DNA from: CAIQPS01 sp963783835
GTDB taxonomy: Bacteria; Actinomycetota; Thermoleophilia; RBG-16-64-13
Reading direction: 5' to 3'
DNA: 25,052 nt
Assembly (NCBI GenBank): GCA_963783835.1
Contig: CAWAOX010000010.1
Coordinates: 1 to 25,052 of the forward strand
The position numbers were made by a program, and so were the translations under genes. Shown here in pieces: positions 22,246-25,052 of this stretch (position 1 is the first letter of the stretch; each line of letters starts with the position of its first letter). Under the pieces are notes generated by a model. It searched no databases and was not told the DNA's origin. It saw only the letters and a program-made list of their open reading frames with translations.

Positions 22246-22266
22246 TTGTTTAAACAATCGATTAAT
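22246..22266. promoter_or_regulatory. Putative TetR operator, copy 2 (tetR side)
   Basis: The second copy of the 21-bp element. Its first 12 bases (TTGTTTAAACAA, 22246-22257) are a perfect palindrome and overlap a second palindrome, AATCGATT (22256-22263). It lies 72-92 bases before the TetR GTG start, as expected for autoregulation. Confidence 0.55.
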
Positions 22267-22337
22267 ACTGAAGCCAATGATACTATTCCTCGCTAGGGCA
22301 TGTAGGAGAGCCAAACAGAGGATGACGAGGAAGCCAG

Positions 22338-23069
22338 GTGACGGCGGAGCCCACCAGATCGGATGCCGGCGTGGCCGCAAAAGGCAGAGCGCTACGTCGC
22401 AACGACGGCTCGCGCCGGGCCGCGCCTCTGCTTCCCGGCGCCGAGCCCAACCTACCTCCCACCGCTCAGCGGCTGCTCGATGCGGCCCACCGCCTGCTGG
22501 TGCGCTCCGGCTACAACTCTCTATCGCTCGAAGCCATCGGCCAAGAGGCCGGCGAGAACAAGGCGCTTGTGCGGTACTACTTCGGATCCAAAGACGGGTT
22601 GCTGGTGGCGCTCACCGACAGCCTGGTATCCGACACGCTGTGGCGTGCACGCCAGCGGCTTTCCGGTCTCTCGGATACGCACGACCGTCTGGATGTTGTC
22701 GCGGACACGGTGGAGGCGATCGTCGACGACGAGGCCTCGTACCGGCTTCTGTTCGATCTCCTGCCCCGGCTTCTCGAGAACCCGCGGATGACACGCCAAT
22801 TGGCGGATCTCTATCGCGGTTACCGCGACGTGAATGCCCGCGCGCTGTGGGGCGACCGACCCGGCGATCCTCCGCTTGTCGTGCGCGAGTTGGCCGCGAT
22901 GACCGTTGCTCTCACCGACGGCCTGGCGGTCCAACTGCTCGCCGAACCGGGCAGTGTGAATGTACGAAGCGTCCTGGCCACGTGGCGGTCGTTCATGGAG
23001 ACCGCTCTCGCAGGTGCAGCCGCCGCGGATGCGGAGACTGGGACCGACCCGGAGACGCGTCGGGAGTGA
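22338..23069 (+). CDS. TetR-family transcriptional regulator
   Basis: A 243-residue regulator. After a disordered, basic N-terminus of about 38 residues comes the TetR DNA-binding domain (TAQRLLDAAHRLLVRSGYNSLSLEAIGQEAGENKALVRYYFGSKDGLLVAL, about residues 42-92). A helical ligand domain follows (VEAIVDDEASYRLLFDLLPRLLENPRM and onward). The start is GTG at 22338 with GAGGAAG close upstream; a start nearer the HTH is possible. The 277-base gap to the divergent ald gene holds two copies of a 21-bp element, so it probably represses itself and the ald-aminotransferase-moaF-liv run. A strong hairpin follows. Confidence 0.9.
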   Translation: MTAEPTRSDAGVAAKGRALRRNDGSRRAAPLLPGAEPNLPPTAQRLLDAAHRLLVRSGYNSLSLEAIGQEAGENKALVRYYFGSKDGLLVALTDSLVSDTLWRARQRLSGLSDTHDRLDVVADTVEAIVDDEASYRLLFDLLPRLLENPRMTRQLADLYRGYRDVNARALWGDRPGDPPLVVRELAAMTVALTDGLAVQLLAEPGSVNVRSVLATWRSFMETALAGAAAADAETGTDPETRRE

Positions 23070-23077
23070 CAAGACCC

Positions 23078-23109
23078 GGGGCCGGCTGGGCTATGCCCGA
23101 GCCGGCCCC
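23078..23109. terminator. Hairpin between convergent tetR and aldehyde oxidoreductase genes
   Basis: Arms GGGGCCGGCT/AGCCGGCCCC with inner GGGC/GCCC around a TAT loop and one bulged G (23099). The T-tracts are poor on both sides (GGGTCTTG on the minus strand), so this is a terminator by position and stem strength only. Confidence 0.5.
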
Positions 23110-23157
23110 GAAAGTCAGCGCGAGTAGGCCGCGATCGGCCCGCGTTGCCTGGGCAGC

Positions 23158-25019
23158 TTAGATCCCTATCGCGGCGAGAGTCTCCTTGCTGGGCGCTCCG
23201 GTCTTGGCGTCCCAGCCCATCGCCGCGTAGTAACCTTCCCGCAAGGTCTCGAACGGCGGCGGAGTACCGCCGGCCGCGGGACCGGCCACGAGCGGCTCGA
23301 GGAACCGCTTGGGCAGATGGAAGGTCTCCATGTCGATCCCTTCCCGGGTGTTGAATGCCTGCCGCGCGGTGAGAATGCGCTTGGCGGTGTCGATCCCTTC
23401 GGCCCAGTCCATATCCCAACCCGTGACCGGAGCTATCAGCTCGACCACCGGCGGAGAATAGAACTGTGCGTAGAGGCCGCAGAGCCCGGCGGAGCTGAGG
23501 AGCTGATAGAAGGAGGCGCCGCGCACGTAGATATCGCCCTTCTTGTCGTAGTCGCCGAACGTGTTGCTCGTGTCGGAGGTCAGCAGCGGGTCGGTGCCCA
23601 ACGCTCCTCCGCCTTCGAGCACCGCCATCGGCGCCGGCCCCATGTGGCTGGCCGGCTGGGCGTCGGCGATGTAGTGCGTGCCGATGGCCGGGGAGAGACG
23701 CGGATCGTGGAACGGGATCGCCCGGCCAGCCACGTGCATCGCGTATTCCTCGCTGCCCCTGCCGATCTTCTCCGCGGCGTACTTGGAGCCATCTGCGAGC
23801 AGCGCTCCCAGGCCCTCTCGGGCGCCGATCTGCTCGATGAGGGCGACGAGGACCTCCGGGTTACCCCAGTTCAGTTCCAGTCCGCCGGTGTCGACCTTGT
23901 CGATAAGGCCCTTCTCGTAGCACTCTATGGCGAAGGCCACCGCGCCTCCGACGCCCATCGTGTCGATGCCGTAGCGGTTACAGATATCGTTGCCCTTGAT
24001 GACCGCCTGGACCTCGTCATTGCGGCAGTTGGGCCCCAGCGCGGCCAGGGTCTCGTATTCGGGGCGGTGGACCTCGTCTTTGGTGGCGAAGGGGCCCTCG
24101 TCTATCTGGATCAGGGCGCCGCAGCGCACCGGGCAGGTATGGCAGCCATAGGAATTGAGCTTGTAGACGTCCATCTTGGCCGCGTCGAGCTTGTCACAGG
24201 TGGGCATGGCGTCGGTGCCGGTGGTGGCCCAGTTATCGGCTGGACAGTCCCCGATGGAGAGCAGGAAGCTGGTCGCCCCTCCCGTCCCGGCCGCGGTCAG
24301 GCCCCTGTGGAACGGGCTGTTCTTGAGCTCCTGACCGTAGCGCTTCTGGATGGCCTTGACACCTTCCTTGTCGGCGACCCCGACCCGGGCGCCCTTCGCT
24401 CCCGGACCGCGACGGCCTTCAGCTTCTTGGACCCCATGACCGCGCCCACTCCGGAACGGGCGGCGATGCGGCCCTTCTCGTTCACTATGCCGGCCAGGAG
24501 CGAAAGCTTCTCGCCCGCCGGGCCGATGCAGGTGACCGTCCACGTGCCCGGGTCTCCGAGTTTCTCCTGGACGGCGTCCTCGGTCTCGTAGGTGTCCTTG
24601 CCCCACAGATCGTCGGCGGGGACGATGCTCGCCTTCCCCTTGTCGATGACGATGCAGACCGGGCTGGCAGCCACCCCGGTCACGAACAGTCCGTCATAGC
24701 CGGCGAACTTCAGCGCAGGCCCCCAGGTGCCCCCCGAATTCGAATCGGCCCAGGCGCCGGTGAGCGGCGACTTGCAGGCGACGGTGTAGCGGCCGCCGCC
24801 GTAGACCCCCGTGCCGGTGAGCGGGCCTGTCGCGAAGGCCAGCATGTTCTCCGGGCCCAGCGGATCGATGCCCGCGGTGGTCTTTTCCAGGATCGTGGCC
24901 GCCGCAAGCCCTGCGCCCCCTATCCATTTCCGGTAGAAGGCATCGTCCCGAGTCTCTTCAGCGATCGCGCCGCTGCTCAGGTCGACGAAAAGCAGTCTCC
25001 CCGTGTATCCGTTAGCCAT
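23158..25019 (-). pseudogene. aor: Tungsten aldehyde:ferredoxin oxidoreductase with one frameshift
   Basis: Read through one frame change this is a 620-residue AOR-family enzyme, the normal length (about 605). It would oxidise an aldehyde to the acid while reducing ferredoxin. The first frame (25019 to about 24400) gives the N-terminal tungstopterin domain: MANGYTGRLLFVDLSSG, GPLTGTGVYGGGRYTV and RSGVGAVMGSKKLKAVAVR. The second frame resumes GAKGARVGVADKEG and carries the [4Fe-4S] cysteines Cys293/296/300 (CHTCPVRC) and a later Cys in SAGLCGLY. One extra G in the GGG run at 24401-24404 would join them cleanly, so this is either a single-base sequencing error or a recent mutation. GGGGGG precedes the ATG. 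It lies beyond the TetR gene, on the same strand as ald, and could oxidise the aldehyde made by the transaminase. Confidence 0.85.
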
Positions 25020-25052
25020 CGAGGTGCCCCCCTGTATGCCCTGTTCGTTTGC

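Noticed and set aside
22153..22380. A 75-codon minus-strand frame in the ald-tetR gap with a hydrophobic stretch
   Set aside because: There is no convincing ribosome site, and it overlaps the TetR start and the repeated operator-like elements. Its composition does not look coding.
23158..25019. Two separate genes at the aldehyde oxidoreductase locus
   Set aside because: The two frames are consecutive halves of one AOR protein with no start signal at the second half; a single-base change explains the split.
1..25052. CRISPR arrays, tRNA/rRNA genes, insertion sequences or phage genes
   Set aside because: I saw no regularly spaced repeats, RNA gene signatures, transposase or integrase sequences anywhere in the window.

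Overview
The window is GC-rich bacterial DNA from an anaerobic or facultative organism. The likely source is an actinobacterial lineage, but this rests only on overall style: high GC, GTG starts, a Thr/Ser/Ala-rich linker after the lipobox of a binding protein, and an IclR regulator. No rRNA or tRNA gene is present to settle it. Every gene has an assignable family, and genes lie in long co-directional runs with short gaps or overlaps.

Region 1 (1-2153): a nickel-pincer racemase of the LarA family, running off the left edge, is divergent from a small B3/B4-domain protein.

Region 2 (2217-8968, minus strand): a five-gene run, in transcription order a molybdopterin enzyme large subunit, its Fe-S subunit, a thiolase, and the beta and alpha subunits of an ADP-forming acyl-CoA (succinyl-CoA type) ligase. 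The first two match pyrogallol-phloroglucinol transhydroxylase (AthL/AthS). The run therefore suggests anaerobic polyphenol catabolism, ending in thiolysis and ATP gain.

Region 3 (8969-13673, plus strand): an IclR regulator beside a dyad-rich AT island, then a second, divergent transhydroxylase-like pair that ends at a strong bidirectional terminator. The two pairs share architecture, including a C-terminal beta-barrel domain on the Fe-S subunit. They differ in key places: pair 1 keeps the catalytic His/Asp/Ser/Tyr set and has 12 cluster cysteines, while pair 2 lacks the Tyr and has 16. Pair 2 is best read as a related redox enzyme (hydroxylase or dehydroxylase) of unknown substrate.

Region 4 (13674-22060, minus strand): alanine dehydrogenase, a class III aminotransferase, MoaF, and a complete branched-chain-type ABC importer (LivH, LivM, LivG, LivF, binding lipoprotein). 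A TetR regulator is divergent from this run, and two copies of a near-identical 21-bp element lie between them. Beyond it (23158-25019) is a tungsten aldehyde:ferredoxin oxidoreductase broken by one frameshift. Read together, these suggest an amine or omega-amino acid pathway: import, transamination to pyruvate, alanine recycling by alanine dehydrogenase, and ferredoxin-linked oxidation of the resulting aldehyde. The substrates of both modules are inference. No CRISPR array, insertion sequence, phage gene or RNA gene was seen.
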